Assembly: GCA_021234155.1 (NCBI GenBank)
Contig: JAJEKV010000064.1
Location: 4,650,001 to 4,714,000, forward strand
Reading direction: 5' to 3'
Source: Isoetes taiwanensis
Lineage: Eukaryota; Streptophyta; Lycopodiopsida; Isoetales; Isoetaceae
DNA: 64,000 bases
Positions within the stretch are counted from its first letter, which is position 1; each line of letters begins with the position of its first letter. Shown here piece after piece: positions 22,203 to 33,405 of the stretch. The position numbers and the translations under genes were made by a program. The notes beneath the pieces were generated by a model, which ran no database searches, was not told where the DNA came from, and worked only from the letters and a program-made list of their open reading frames with translations.

Positions 22203-22500
22203 GATCGCGGCCGCTATTCACGACCTCTTGTTTGGAGGATGGCTGATGTAATTCACCAGACCGGGCCGGGGAAAAAGGTGGCGTAAGGAAGAGTCCACAA
22301 TCGAGCGCCATCACAATTCGACCGTCCCGGAGGGTATGGTTGTCGCTTTCAATTGTGAATGTTCCGATGGACAACATCGCTACCAATTCCCGAATTGGAA
22401 ATAGAAAAATGGGTGAAGCCGTGGGGACTTTTGTGTTGTGGTACAAGAAGGACATTGTTGCTCCACTAGATAGACATGAGGAAGCTTGCACCCCACCGTG
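22203..22500 (+). pseudogene. Fragment resembling an accessory transposase domain
   Basis: The frame 22355-22467 reads VNVPMDNIATNSRIGNRK, then MGEAVGTFVLWYKKDIVAP. The G(E/Q)A(V/I)GTFV.W...(D/H)(L/I)V ending resembles the DUF8039-type domain found in plant CACTA-related proteins. Frame breaks surround it. This is a recollection of a motif, not a search result, and the plus-strand position ahead of the DUF7869-like gene is compatible with one transcription unit. Confidence 0.3.
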
Positions 22501-22594
22501 TCGATAAAAAGGATAGACCGGGCAGACGGAGGGAATGAGGGGTTAGCCACTAATGAGACTAATCATGTGCAAGGGCTTTCTAGAGATGAGTTAG

Positions 22595-22807
22595 TTGAGA
22601 AGGCGCGGCACACTCATGCATGAATGTCGCTACATGGCTTATGCCTATGGTGTTATCGCTTTTGCCGATCCAAACCATGCAGGTCCGACGCGGAAGTTAG
22701 GGGAAGGCTCGATAGTCGCTACTATCATGAACATTTTTCCAATGCCCGAAAAGATCTCTATGCGCCGCCAGCCCGTGCGTAAATGCCCCAACCGCATGAC
22801 CTTGTGA
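22595..22807 (+). pseudogene. Short plus-strand coding remnant
   Basis: 70 codons with MRRRGTLMHECRYMAYAYG and GEGSIVATIMNIFPMP. It is collinear with the flanking plus-strand remnants but has no recognised domain. The frame is lost on either side. Confidence 0.25.
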
Positions 22808-24181
22808 GATGGCCCATAGCCCTCGTGCTCGTTGATAACATTCCGTTTCTACTCTTGTGGTTGCGGTGAAGGAGAAGGATGTGGAGAATGAACCTTACTC
22901 CATTAGACCCCAAATTGGCATCACCAAAAAGAGACCTTACAAAGATGGTCAATCGGAGACCCGTAACACGCCCAAAGACGGACTAAATGTGAAAGAAAAA
23001 CTAGTGCCGAGGCTATTCTAGACTTCAGGTCATCACCGTGGTCGCATGAAACGATGTTGGCAAATTTTACATCCCGTGAGATAGCTTGCATGAGAACCTT
23101 TTATCGAACATGAAGTCCCCTGAGCGCACAACTTTTGCATATAACATGCTAGATCTTTTTGCTCGAAAATGGTGTAGTCCGCGAAACCGATGTTGAATAA
23201 CAAAAGTGTGCATGAAAGCATGGCATAAAGCCTATGGCATTCCCATTTCCACTTTTTACAAGTGGAAGAAGCTCTTCAATGACGGCCCGTAATTGCCGAA
23301 AGCACGGAAATATCGGGTCTAAGAAGCCAAGGTCTCATACTTTATCGGCAATTTCAGGCTATCCATGTTCATAGATGAAAACGCAGAGACGATGCCACAC
23401 CGCCGAAAATTACGAGCGAGGGTAATGACAAAATGTTAAGAGGCTACCTTCAGCCTTGACTAAGAAGGATATACACCAAGAAGTAGATATTTCCGTATGT
23501 GAGTTGACAGCAAGCATATTTCTCCTTCGTCATTTTCGTCGCTTGGAAAGAGAATCATTCAGAGGTAGCAATAGCTAAGAGGATAGCATTTTCCAAGTGT
23601 AACACCCAGATTGTCATAAAGGAAAAGCTTGCTAAGACCAGAGATCCAAACGAAAGAAGGGTACTTGCAATAGAAAGAAAATCACATATGACGGCCCAGA
23701 TTTCATGCAGAGCCTTTATCGGGTCCCGAGAGCTTTGTCGATAGATCTCCCCGAGCACGCTTTTAACCATTATACATGATAAGATGGATCAGAATAAGAC
23801 CATGGTCCCTCGCCCAGAGAAGCTAGCAAAAGTCCGTATGGAGGGGTGAACGATCAAGGTCGTTGTTACTGTGTGCTCTCATGCACGGCCATGGTATAGG
23901 TGCCTTGGGCCACTTCTCACCGGACCTCCGGCCCGATGATTCTAATTTTCATGTGGGATCCTTGAATCATACCTTGAAGACACCGGAGAATAAACCGAGG
24001 ATAATTGGGGCCATTTGAGAGATACCGATCGTCTCGAAAGCAACAAGGTAAAAGAATTTTAAACACGTATAACCTTAGGACAAAAATGATGAATGGCAAG
24101 AGAAATGATTTTATGCCTCCTATCAAAGGCCCCATGGTAGCAAACAAGTTGCCTAGGAGGCTTTACTTGCAGCCTAGATAA

Positions 24182-24418
24182 TTGCTCAGTCAAAATAAGA
24201 ATAGATATCTTTTCTCTTACTTGTCATACTTGGTTTGGTTAGGTGTATTTGATCAAGTGCAAATGGGATTCATGATGGTTGGACACACCCACGATGACAT
24301 AGATGCCCTATTTGGAAACTACTCTACTCTAATGAGAAGATCAGATGCATTGACTATTCCGAGCTTATGCAACTCTTCAGCAAGTGTAGTTCAAAGGCTC
24401 CTTCACCTTACCTTGTGA
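24182..24418 (+). pseudogene. DUF7869 core block
   Basis: 78 codons starting at the NKNRYLF block and holding VGHTHDDIDALFG at about residues 32-45, then YSTLMRRSDALTIPSLC. The stop at 24416-24418 is followed by a frame switch; the product continues as RFDWKEFVKGFIPDKK. Confidence 0.7.
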
Positions 24419-24442
24419 CAGAGGTTCGATTGGAAGGAATTC

Positions 24443-24937
24443 GTGAAAGGATTTATCCCCGATAAGAAGGACCGTTTATGTGGTCACTTGGAACCTCTAC
24501 TCTTCAAGTTTTGCATGAAGGATGGATGGCCACTAATGTTCTACAAGATGAGGCAGGGCATAGGGAGTGGCTCCCGAAAAGGGAATCGAATGTGGAAGGA
24601 GGATGCCCAAGGTTTACCTATGATTCCGAGAGGGTCACCTAAGGTCCCCGCACCATATGGGAGCTTGAAAGATATAGGTGCATTAAGAGCTTCTATTGCC
24701 AAGTACATGATGCATCGGGCAGCTATTTCTAGAGCTGGCGATAAGTCATGGTCCAACACATATATGAATGAAGTTATTGACTCACTGGTCCACCTTGTCC
24801 GCGAAAAGTGCTTGGTGACGCAGCCCGGTAGAGAGAGTCGCTCATTCAGATTTTCGCCCAAAGACTGTGCAAAGTGCATTGGAAGAACCCGAAAAGAGTG
24901 TTTGTGGATGAGCACATTGAAGCATCTCATTACGTAG
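24443..24937 (+). pseudogene. DUF7869 gene, C-terminal segment
   Basis: 164 codons, mostly basic, with HLEPLLFKFCMKDGWPLMFY, NRMWKEDAQGLPMIPRG and PGRESRSFRFSPKDCAKC. In family members as I recall them, a W(K)EDxxGxPxxPxGxP block follows the GHTHDD motif at about this distance, which supports one gene. Two cysteines near the end (CAKC) are the only possible metal ligands. Confidence 0.6.
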
Positions 24938-25478
24938 GGCCTTTCTGCAGACCCAAGAACCCAGCTTGAAATATTCGACCCTACCAAGATGTCAAGAAGG
25001 AATGCTCTTGCTAATCAAACCACATGATAACCGCCTCGACATGGATGGCTTTTTGCCTAAACAGGACCCAAGAGAGGACCCTAATCTCCCACATTATGAA
25101 GAGGTGTTTGTCTCTTGGTTTGAACTCGTTGCGTTTAAAGGGAACCTCATATGCAATGCAAGATAGGGATTGTTGGAGCAAGAATTGAGACCCAATCCTA
25201 ATGACCCGCCACGCTACCAACCTTTGAAAACAATAGACTATGGTTGGGCCAGAGAGACCAGGCCATTGTCGCTGGTGATCCCCAAAGAGTGTTCGGGCTC
25301 GCTTGCAAGAATTAGTGGCTAAAGAAGCTAAGGACGATGATGAGAACTCTTGAGGTATGCAATGCTCTTTTACATAATTACTATATCATTCATAACATGG
25401 AAGTTACAATAGACTAGTTATTATTTGTTACGCTCTGCGTTTTCCATCTCAACACAAGAGCTCTTACACTATACAATG

Positions 25479-25733
25479 CTAAACAGGTGATTCATTCACC
25501 TCAGGATCTGTAGTAGTGATCCCTGATATCTCATAGCTCATTCGCTCAGGAAGCCAAATCAGATGGATCATTACACGAATTGACGCAGGGCAACGAATCT
25601 CAGCGCCCAAAGCTTTTCTTCGCAGGTAGGGATCAAGAAGAAGATGCCTGTCTAGGCAACCAACAAGATCAGAGTGGCTCATTGAGCACTTGATCGCCTC
25701 GATGTGGTGAATTGATGAAGGCAAATAATCCAT
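25479..25733 (-). CDS. Small unknown protein, 84 aa, with its own TATA promoter
   Basis: The ATG at 25733 is 38-43 bases from TATAAA (25771-25776, minus), so the leader would be very short. The product reads MDYLPSSIHHIEAIKCSMSH, then LDRHLLLDPYLRRKALGAEI and ASIRVMIHLIWLPERM. A related gene with the same promoter arrangement lies at 26095-26359. The two share SS..HI...KC..S..(D) and (I/F)RV.(I/V)H near the C-terminus. The gene is convergent with the DUF7869-like gene, whose end is about 150 bp away. Function unknown. Confidence 0.45.
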   Translation of the reverse strand: MDYLPSSIHHIEAIKCSMSHSDLVGCLDRHLLLDPYLRRKALGAEIRCPASIRVMIHLIWLPERMSYEISGITTTDPEVNESPV

Positions 25734-25756
25734 GTGAGAGGAATGAACTTTAGCCC

Positions 25757-25890
25757 CGAAGTGAGAAGCTTTTATAGTGAGGTAGAATTATTGAGGTGAA
25801 TTATTGGGGTAGACTTCGGCGCGATTATTGCTCGTGTATAAGACCGTTGTATAAATACAAGTATAATACATCTTTCAGATGGATATATGT
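25757..25890 (-). promoter_or_regulatory. Promoter of the small gene, copy A
   Basis: Minus-strand order: TATTTATAC-type AT box, CCAATAATTCACCTCAATAA, then CTATAAAAGC at 25768-25777, then the ATG at 25733. The same order, bases and spacing recur at 26380-26480. Confidence 0.5.
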
Positions 25891-26094
25891 ATGCGCATTA
25901 CTAATATGCGCATGTTTCAAAACATGTTTGCTTGATTTAATTTAGCTATGATTGAATTCAATGACAAATTTTGCGTAATAAGTGGAGGTGGGATAGCACA
26001 TCGTTACAATATACTCGCTAAGGTAACGTGATATTACATCCTTAATCAGAATGCTATTACATCCTTACTTAGTTATTAGGTACCCATGTCATTA

Positions 26095-26359
26095 TTACAT
26101 TATTAGCAGGTGCGATTCACTCGTCATCAACATCAAAGCTCGCGGATGCCATTCACTCATAGATCTCCGATCGTGAAGCTTTAGAATATGGACTTTAACG
26201 CGAAAGTGAGCTTTCTCGCAAGCACTAGCGTGTCCATCAGCTTTAGATAAGAGCCATGGATCAAGCTTAACGCTATTTCTAGCGATTCGCCCCGATCGTT
26301 GTAGCTCAAGTAACACTTGAAAGAGCGGATGTGCTCGGACGAGGCATCGAGGAAGCCAT
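26095..26359 (-). pseudogene. Second copy of the small unknown gene, frameshifted
   Basis: From the ATG at 26359, which is 38 bases from TATAAA (26397-26402), the frame begins MASS and soon stops. Shifted by one base it reads SSEHIRSFKCYLSYNDRGES, and shifted again LDPWLLSKADGHASACEKAH and FRVKVHILKLHDRRSMSEW. These parts match the gene at 25479-25733 in order. It is a tandem duplicate that has decayed, or contains sequence errors. Confidence 0.45.
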
Positions 26360-26373
26360 GGAAGATGAATGGC

Positions 26374-26500
26374 CTCTACCCCCTCGTGAAGCCGTTTTTA
26401 TAGTGAAGTAAAATTATTGAAGTGAATTATTGGCATACGATGTAGGGCCATTATTGAGCTTATACGAGTGTCATGTACACGTACAAGTATAACACAAAAT
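26374..26500 (-). promoter_or_regulatory. Promoter of the small gene, copy B
   Basis: Repeats the elements of copy A: CCAATAATTCACTTCAATAA, ACTTCACTATAAAAACG, and ACTTGTACGTGTACATG farther out. The TATA-to-ATG distance is conserved while the coding part has diverged more. Confidence 0.5.
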
Positions 26501-26585
26501 TTGTATGTATATGTGTTTGTTAATTACCTCATGTTTGTTGGGGTCGAGTACTAGGTGAAAGTATTCGTGCTTGAGCAAATAAGGT

Positions 26586-27055
26586 GTGCTCAAAATTCTC
26601 AAAATTGCGTTATTTTATCCAATTAATGAAATCATGCTTGAGTCTATCATAGCTTGGAAAGTGACTAAGTGGTCGATGGTAGACTCGAGGCCTAAAACCT
26701 GCTTGCCCCTTGGGCCTGACATCATGCTACTCAGTCCATGTGCTGATTTTGGATTCTACTATGGTGGCATAAAGCTTCGCAAAAAGATTACAAACCATGA
26801 TCATTTCAGAATTATTGGGGTGGTTTTTGTCACCGCCTTTATGAATTGGTATCACCCCGTGAACCCGCTAAGTGACTAAGTGGTCGATGGTAGACTTTCG
26901 AGGCCTAAAACCTGCTTGCCCTTGGCCTTGACATCATGCCGCCATCCATGTGCTGATTTTGGATTCTACTATGGTGGCATAAAGCTTCGCAAAAAGATTA
27001 CAAACCATGATCATTCTGTAATTATTGGGGTCAGTTTTTATCACCTGCGTTATGA
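26586..27055 (-). pseudogene. LINE (copy D) reverse-transcriptase N-terminal fragment, duplicated in tandem
   Basis: The minus strand of 26872-27055 reads DPNNYRMIMVCNLFAKLYAT, then IVESKISTWMAA and, after a frame break, AGFRPRKSTIDHL. This is the NYR.I...(L)(F)AKLY..I...RI..W and FR..RSTIDH block of LINE reverse transcriptases. The same block lies at 26586-26873, about 215 bp apart. No active site is present in either copy. Confidence 0.75.
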
Positions 27056-27056
27056 A

Positions 27057-28487
<1,431 letters not shown>

Positions 28488-28546
28488 GTTTATTATTTCG
28501 TCTGTGAGACCATCAGGTCTCGAAGACGTCTACAATTGCACAAAGC

Positions 28547-29086
28547 TTAGACAAAATCATTCGCGTGATGTGCTTCAATAGCAACACCCGCCTCTACTCT
28601 CTTCTTTGAATTGAATAATTTTAGTAAGTGTTTATGTGACGGAATCAATAGTTCTCTTGTGATATAGACTTCTTTTAGGTAACAACCGCTCGTGTTGGGT
28701 GGCATGGCAAAGAAATCTTGCAGAGAGTTACACTTAATACCATACTTGAGTCTGAGCGGCACATATTTTGAGCAGTGCAACACTAAGTGGGCTTCATCCT
28801 CAATTTCTTCTTCCATACATACCTTGCAAGTACGCCTGTGCCTAGGAACATTTTCCCATCTTCCTACTTCAACTCCAAGGTGGTGAGAGCTTAGCCTCAA
28901 CCTACAAAGTGTATGTCTCATAAATAAGGATGATGTTTCACCCGTGTGTGGTGCTTCGTCTAGATTGGGATTTATTGTTTCTCTATAGAACAAAGATCTT
29001 TGTCCCATCGTCGGGACCACAATTTTATGTTGCACTATTACTTGAATCCAGCCACGTAATTTTGACTTATCTGGCCGGTAAATCAT
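28547..29086 (-). pseudogene. LINE C-terminal region, copy E
   Basis: 179 codons. RHTLCRLRLSSHHLGVEVGR, then RHRRTCKVCMEEEIEDEAHL and VLHCSKY give the C-x2-C...E(D/E)E(A)H...(L)HC pattern of the LINE C-terminal zinc knuckle. It is intact over this part and parallels 14608-14982. Confidence 0.8.
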
Positions 29087-29284
29087 TCAAGGATGTCCCC
29101 ATTTTTTCAACCACTTATCAATATTTTGCATTCATCCTTTCAAACTACTTTGTATCATAGCTCGACGAGGAAGACTATCTTCACTCATAGCTTGTACCCT
29201 TAGCAAGTAGTTTAATGCCTTACACAATGCTTCTGCTTCTAGGGGGATTAACCCTGCTTCAACAAGCATCATAGCATATGGGGT

Positions 29285-30052
29285 TTATAGCTTTACCCCT
29301 AACTCTGTCATGAGGAACTTTTTCTGTATTTTTTCTACCCATTTCCAAGTATCCAAGGAAAGGTCACAACCATAAAGAACAACCGATTGAACCAGTGCCT
29401 GATATAATTTTTTCTTCAAGGTCCAATCAAGAATATTTGCTTTCTTACATTTACGTTGCATTGTGTATAATGCCTTTAATCCACTATCTGCCCTCTGCTC
29501 CGCGGCTTTATTCCAGCTATAATTTTGATCAAGCAACAACCCCAGGTATTTGTATACATCAGTGATTTCCACCCGCTGTCCATTATAGTGAAAAGTATAG
29601 TCACGTGACCTCGTGCCAAAAATCAGGATTTTTGTCTTTCCCAAATTCACCTTCATTTCCATAATAGAACAAAAAGAGCTCAATGCATCCAAATGTCTCT
29701 GCATATCTTGTGCATTTCTAGCAAAGATGACAATGTCATCGGCATATAGCAGCAAGGTGAGTGCATATCCCGCAATTGTTGTGCCAGCACCCCCATAATT
29801 CATCATCCAGAATTCTAATTGATCTATATAAATGCCGAACAAAGTGGGGGACAAAGGACATCCCTGTTTGATGCCCATATTACTAAGTATTTCCTCATCT
29901 GACTCCTGACTGAATGGAAATGAGAGTTGCACAAAGACCTTATCATACAACATTGCAACGGCATTCCTGAGTTCCTGCGGGACTTTGATTTGTTCCATTC
30001 TAGCCCAAATGTTTTTTCGTGGCACCATGTCAAATGCCTTTGTAAGATCCAC
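29285..30052 (-). pseudogene. LINE reverse transcriptase, copy E
   Basis: 255 open codons with DLTKAFD at residues 2-8, QGCPLSP at 63-69, YADD at 103-106, VNLGKTKILIFGT near 140, YKYLGLLLD near 170 and SVVLYGCD near 225. The first codon is GTG inside FVDLTKAFD, so the start is not real. The catalytic carboxylates are present. The frame ends in ELGVKL, after which a stop and shift precede the C-terminal region. Confidence 0.9.
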
Positions 30053-30253
30053 AAATAGAGCAAAGCATGGTTTTTTTTGTTTTCTTTACTGCATCTAAAA
30101 CTGATCTGAATGTCACTAGAAATCAGATACTTTTTAGGACTAAAACCAGCTTTGCCCGCTTGTTTCTCTCACACCGCCTTCTTCAGCCCAAGTAATCGAC
30201 CTTTTGTTCTAAAATTGTTGCATATAATTTAGAAAACAAGCCGCTTACCATAA

Positions 30254-30523
30254 TCATTCTATAGTTATTGGGATCCGCAGATCCCCCGACTTATGTAGCG
30301 GGATAACTCGCTTTCTTTGCCAAGATGATGGAAATCCATTAATCGAGACTTTATTCAAGAAATGCACAAGCATATCCAAGACACTAGAACCAGCCCATTT
30401 GACCATTTTCGCAACCAAAACCAGAAGCATCCGCCGCTTTGCCAATTCAAGTTTTCTCAAGCCGTTTAGTACATCCTCACTGTGTAAACACAAAGGTGGT
30501 TCCCGCCTCGTAAGGCACATCAT
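30254..30523 (-). pseudogene. LINE reverse transcriptase N-terminal block, copy E
   Basis: 89 codons with VAKMVKWAGSSVLDMLVHFL and RKRVIPLHKSGDLRIPITIE. This is the (I)W...(P..WK...V.PL.K.GD) block that starts LINE reverse transcriptases. The NYR motif follows after a frameshift. Confidence 0.75.
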
Positions 30524-31026
30524 GTATGCCTTCTATATGGTACAACCTGCGGACTTGCTTGAATGAGGTCATTTACATTTAGCATGCATCGATTCTCGCT
30601 TTTTGGAACTCAAACGAGCCCAAAATTTCAGCGGATTGGCAATCATTTCTCAACCATTTCTTTTTGTTGTTTGACCGTAAAAGCTCTTTTTCTTTTCGTC
30701 TCACTAGTTTACGATATTCTTCTCTTGTTTTTGCCTAGCCTCCTTGGGTGTTTGCTCCAAATCTTTTCGCTTGCTTTTGCATTCCTCGTCAAACCACCAT
30801 TCATGGGGGAGCCCTTTGCCCTTCTTTTATGTAGTCAAAACATTTTTTAGCATTTTCCAAAGAAGATGCATGGGAGAACATCACCAAACTATTAGCATCC
30901 TTTGGCCAATTGATACCTTGAACATGTTCTTCACACATGCTTTTATACATATCCGCTTTTTATTCATGTGAATATATCTCATTATTATTTTTATGCTCCA
31001 ATTTGTTTGAATTTGAATCACAATCG

Positions 31027-31100
31027 GGGAGAGGGAGGGAGGGAGGGAGGGAGGGAGGGAGGGAGGGAGGGAGAGAGAGAGGGGGAGGGGGGAGAGGGGG
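31027..31100. repeat. GGGA repeat with G-quadruplex potential
   Basis: About nine GGGA units followed by GA and G-rich sequence. Many runs of three or more G with single-base spacers can form a G-quadruplex on the plus strand. It lies exactly where the LINE frame on its right breaks off after QGCPLSP. Confidence 0.9.
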
Positions 31101-32480
31101 CATCCTTGGTGGACCTCGATGTCGCTATCAAATGGCTGGCTTATCGGCCGCAACTAGCCTGAGCATGTCTCATACAACCTGTACACTGCATTCTGTGGAT
31201 TTGCTGGGACCCCTAGCTCTTGCAAACTTGCCCATAACTTTTCCCGATGCACCGTGTCAATAGCCTTGGCAAATTTGACAAAGCAGCAACAGTGTTCCGT
31301 CGTCAGTTTATGTAACCAAAGTCAGAAGTGTGAAGATGATCAATGGTTGAGTGCCGCAGCCTGAAGCCCGCCTATATGAAGGCCTGCACATCCACTGACT
31401 CTGCCCAAGTCGTCAACTGTTGCTCGCGAATTTTAGCAAGTAGTTTTGCAAACACCGAACTGGTGATGATTGTTCGATAATTGGCTGAACAGTATGGGTC
31501 ACCTGCATTGTATATGGGGACCACTTGGCTAGCAACCTACTATGAGGGGAAACCATCCTATAGCGTTGTGTTGAACATGGCAGTTAGCAACAGTACTATG
31601 GATGGTCCTGCCCACTTGAGCAACTCCGCCTGCATACTATCTGGGTCTGGCACATTTCCATTGGCTAGACGCTCTAAGCCTTGGTCTACGTCTGTCTTTT
31701 GTGGGGCAACATTGCTTGTGCCCCTTCCCTCCCCCTCCCCCTCCCCCCTGGGGAGGGTCGTAGAGCTGCTGAAGATATTGCCCCCACTGTCCGAGACTGA
31801 TGTTCCATGTAGGCTGTACTGGCTTTCTGAGAGCCAGTGGATGAGGTTCTCCTTTGCCTCTTCTGTCAGGCCATAGACCACCAGATTGTGGCTCTGGCAT
31901 CTTTGCTTATGGAGCTCTCTGATGGTTAGGTCGATGTTGGCTACCACAACAGGTGCTAGTTGTGTCTGGCAGGGCATGGGCTGTGGCATACACTAAGGTG
32001 GTGGCAGTATGGGGCGGCTTGGTGGTGCAGCAATAAGTGGCCTTGGCTGACGTCGTATATGCTGGTGGGTGTGTGGGACTGCCATGGCTTGTGCTGTGGC
32101 CTCTCTTTTCTGAAGTCGAAAGATCAGCTCCTGCTAGAATTGTTGTTGACTTACCACTTCATGCATGCACCATTGCAGCTATTCATGAGCCTCTGCATAG
32201 AGGCCCTTGGCTTGCTAGGCAACGGTTGCCCACAACTCCTGCACCTCTTGATCTCGAACAGTGAGTCTGTGCTAGATTTTCTGCAAGCGAATATCCAGTG
32301 CAGGGTTCACCACCAGGGAGGGCAGTTCCCATGTCTTGGCCCTACTTTTAAGGGCTTTTAGATGTGACTGGCTTTCCTGAAAGGTAGTTTGGATCCTTTG
32401 CATCATGATGGCGGCCTCCTCGTTTCCTCGACCAAGGCGTGAGATGGTTGCCAAGATCTCTCCGCCAAAGACGACGCCCA
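31101..32480 (-). mobile_element. LINE (copy F) fragment: ORF1-like coiled coil and reverse-transcriptase N-terminal half
   Basis: In minus-strand order: a helical Q/E-rich stretch (QRIQTTFQESQSHLKALKSR, 32272-32481), a block with SHNLVVYGLTEEAKENLIHW, then AELLKWAGPSIVLLLTAMFN, NYRTIITSSVFAKLLAKI, FRLRHSTIDH and finally VHQGCPLSP at 31102. The AELLKWAG form matches the LINE at 56.7-61.7 kb (PELLKWAGAAACL), so they are related. The active site is missing, as the element is cut at the GGGA repeat. Confidence 0.75.
31558..31989 (-). pseudogene. LINE copy F open segment
   Basis: 143 codons joining a VVYGLTEE block, a glycine/glutamate low-complexity insert (RGEGEGEGRG) and ADGNVPDPDSMQAELLKWAG-like reverse-transcriptase entry (the sequence reads LANGNVPDPDSMQAELLKW). 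The endonuclease expected between ORF1 and the transcriptase is absent, so an internal deletion is likely. Confidence 0.65.
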
Positions 32481-32679
32481 TTTTATGTTATGGTGTCTAT
32501 GGTGGTGCATCTCTAGTTTGTTTTGTTGTAGCCCATCACTTCCCACCCACTTCCCTCCCTCCTCCTGCATGTGAATATGTCTCAGTGTTGAGTAGACTTT
32601 TAAACCTATTTCCCTATGAGAACCTTGGCTCCTCTGTTCCATTAGTTTGGTTGTGTATTTTTGTTGTGCAGGATGTTAG

Positions 32680-32975
32680 TGGACCTTGGTGGCTCGGGCA
32701 TTAGCATTGTGGGCCATATGTGGCTCACGTTGTGTTTTTGGTAGAGCGTTGTGGCTCAAGCAGTATTAGCATTGTGGCTAATTCATGGCTCATGTTGCGT
32801 TTTCACTGGAGCATTGTGGCTCGAACAACATTAGCGTTGTGGCTCACGTGTGGCATTGTGTCTTTGCATGTTGTGTTTTAAGAAGCATTGTGGCTCGAGC
32901 AGCATTAGCGTTATGGCTAATATGTGGCTCTCATGTTGTGTAGCTTTGTGACTCATGTTGTGTTTTAGTAGAGAT
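32680..32975. repeat. Tandem repeat, about 75-80 bp unit
   Basis: Four diverged units contain GTGGCTCGAGCAGCATTAGC, then TTGTGGCT.ATATGTGGCTC and TGTTGTGTTTT. The repeat is rich in TG and GC and non-coding. Confidence 0.8.
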
Positions 32976-33084
32976 GTCCACATCTGCATCACCTTGTCCA
33001 TCTATTTTGCTTGCCTTGATTTTCCCATCCAACCCCAGTAGTAGCTCGTATGTTGATTGTGAAAGACCCTCGTATCCCTTTTGC

Positions 33085-33400
33085 TGAGTATTGGTTATGA
33101 GCTTGTGACCCTCTTGCATATGGAAGGTTTGTGCATGGCGGCCCTTGTGCCAGAATGCTTATGAGTTGATGCACTACATGCCAGTGGTTGGTTATGACAT
33201 TGGAGGCCCTCGTGCCTAGTACAGGTGGTTGTAAGACGCCCTCGTGCTTAGTACACTTGGTTATGAGATTATGGCCCTCATGCCTAGTATACTTGGTTGT
33301 AAGAGGCCCTCGTGCCTGCGATAGTTGGTTGTGATATTATGACCCTCGAGACACTGGACAATTGGAGATTGTCAGCTATGTGCCAGACATTATGTACTTG
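33085..33400. repeat. Tandem repeat, about 45-50 bp unit
   Basis: Units of GGTTGTAAGAGGCCCTCGTG followed by CCTAGTACACTT recur about six times, the outer ones strongly diverged. Non-coding. Confidence 0.75.
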
Positions 33401-33405
33401 GTTGT

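Larger units (their letters stand above)
20434..22214. promoter_or_regulatory. Array of GATCGCGGCCGCGATC-type palindromes between divergent genes
   Basis: Near-palindromic GC motifs lie at 20434-20446, 20479-20491, 20678-20697, 20754-20773, 20820-20840, 21924-21940, 22109-22133 and 22203-22214, with a half-site at 21162. The consensus AAGATCGCGGCCGCGATCTT is a perfect palindrome. Three NotI octamers occur in 1.8 kb of otherwise AT-rich DNA. Position between two genes that point away from each other suggests binding sites for a transposase or regulator. This is inference. Confidence 0.6.
23700..25330 (+). pseudogene. DUF7869-like transposon gene, frameshifted
   Basis: Plus-strand blocks in family order: HDKMDQNKTMVPRPEK (23775-23822), a decayed LQLDNC followed by SQNKNRYLFSYLSYLVW (about 24170-24240), GFMMVGHTHDDIDALFG (24266-24316), a long C-terminal frame with WKEDAQGLPMIPRGSP (24443-24937) and a final frame (24966-25166). 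From memory of the family, DUF7869 proteins combine a D-N-x(4)-NK block with the (V/M)GHTHxDID motif, and occur in plants and animals in repetitive gene families. An RNase-H-like nuclease fold has been suggested but is not shown here. At least four frame changes are needed. It faces away from the minus-strand unknown gene. Confidence 0.7.
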
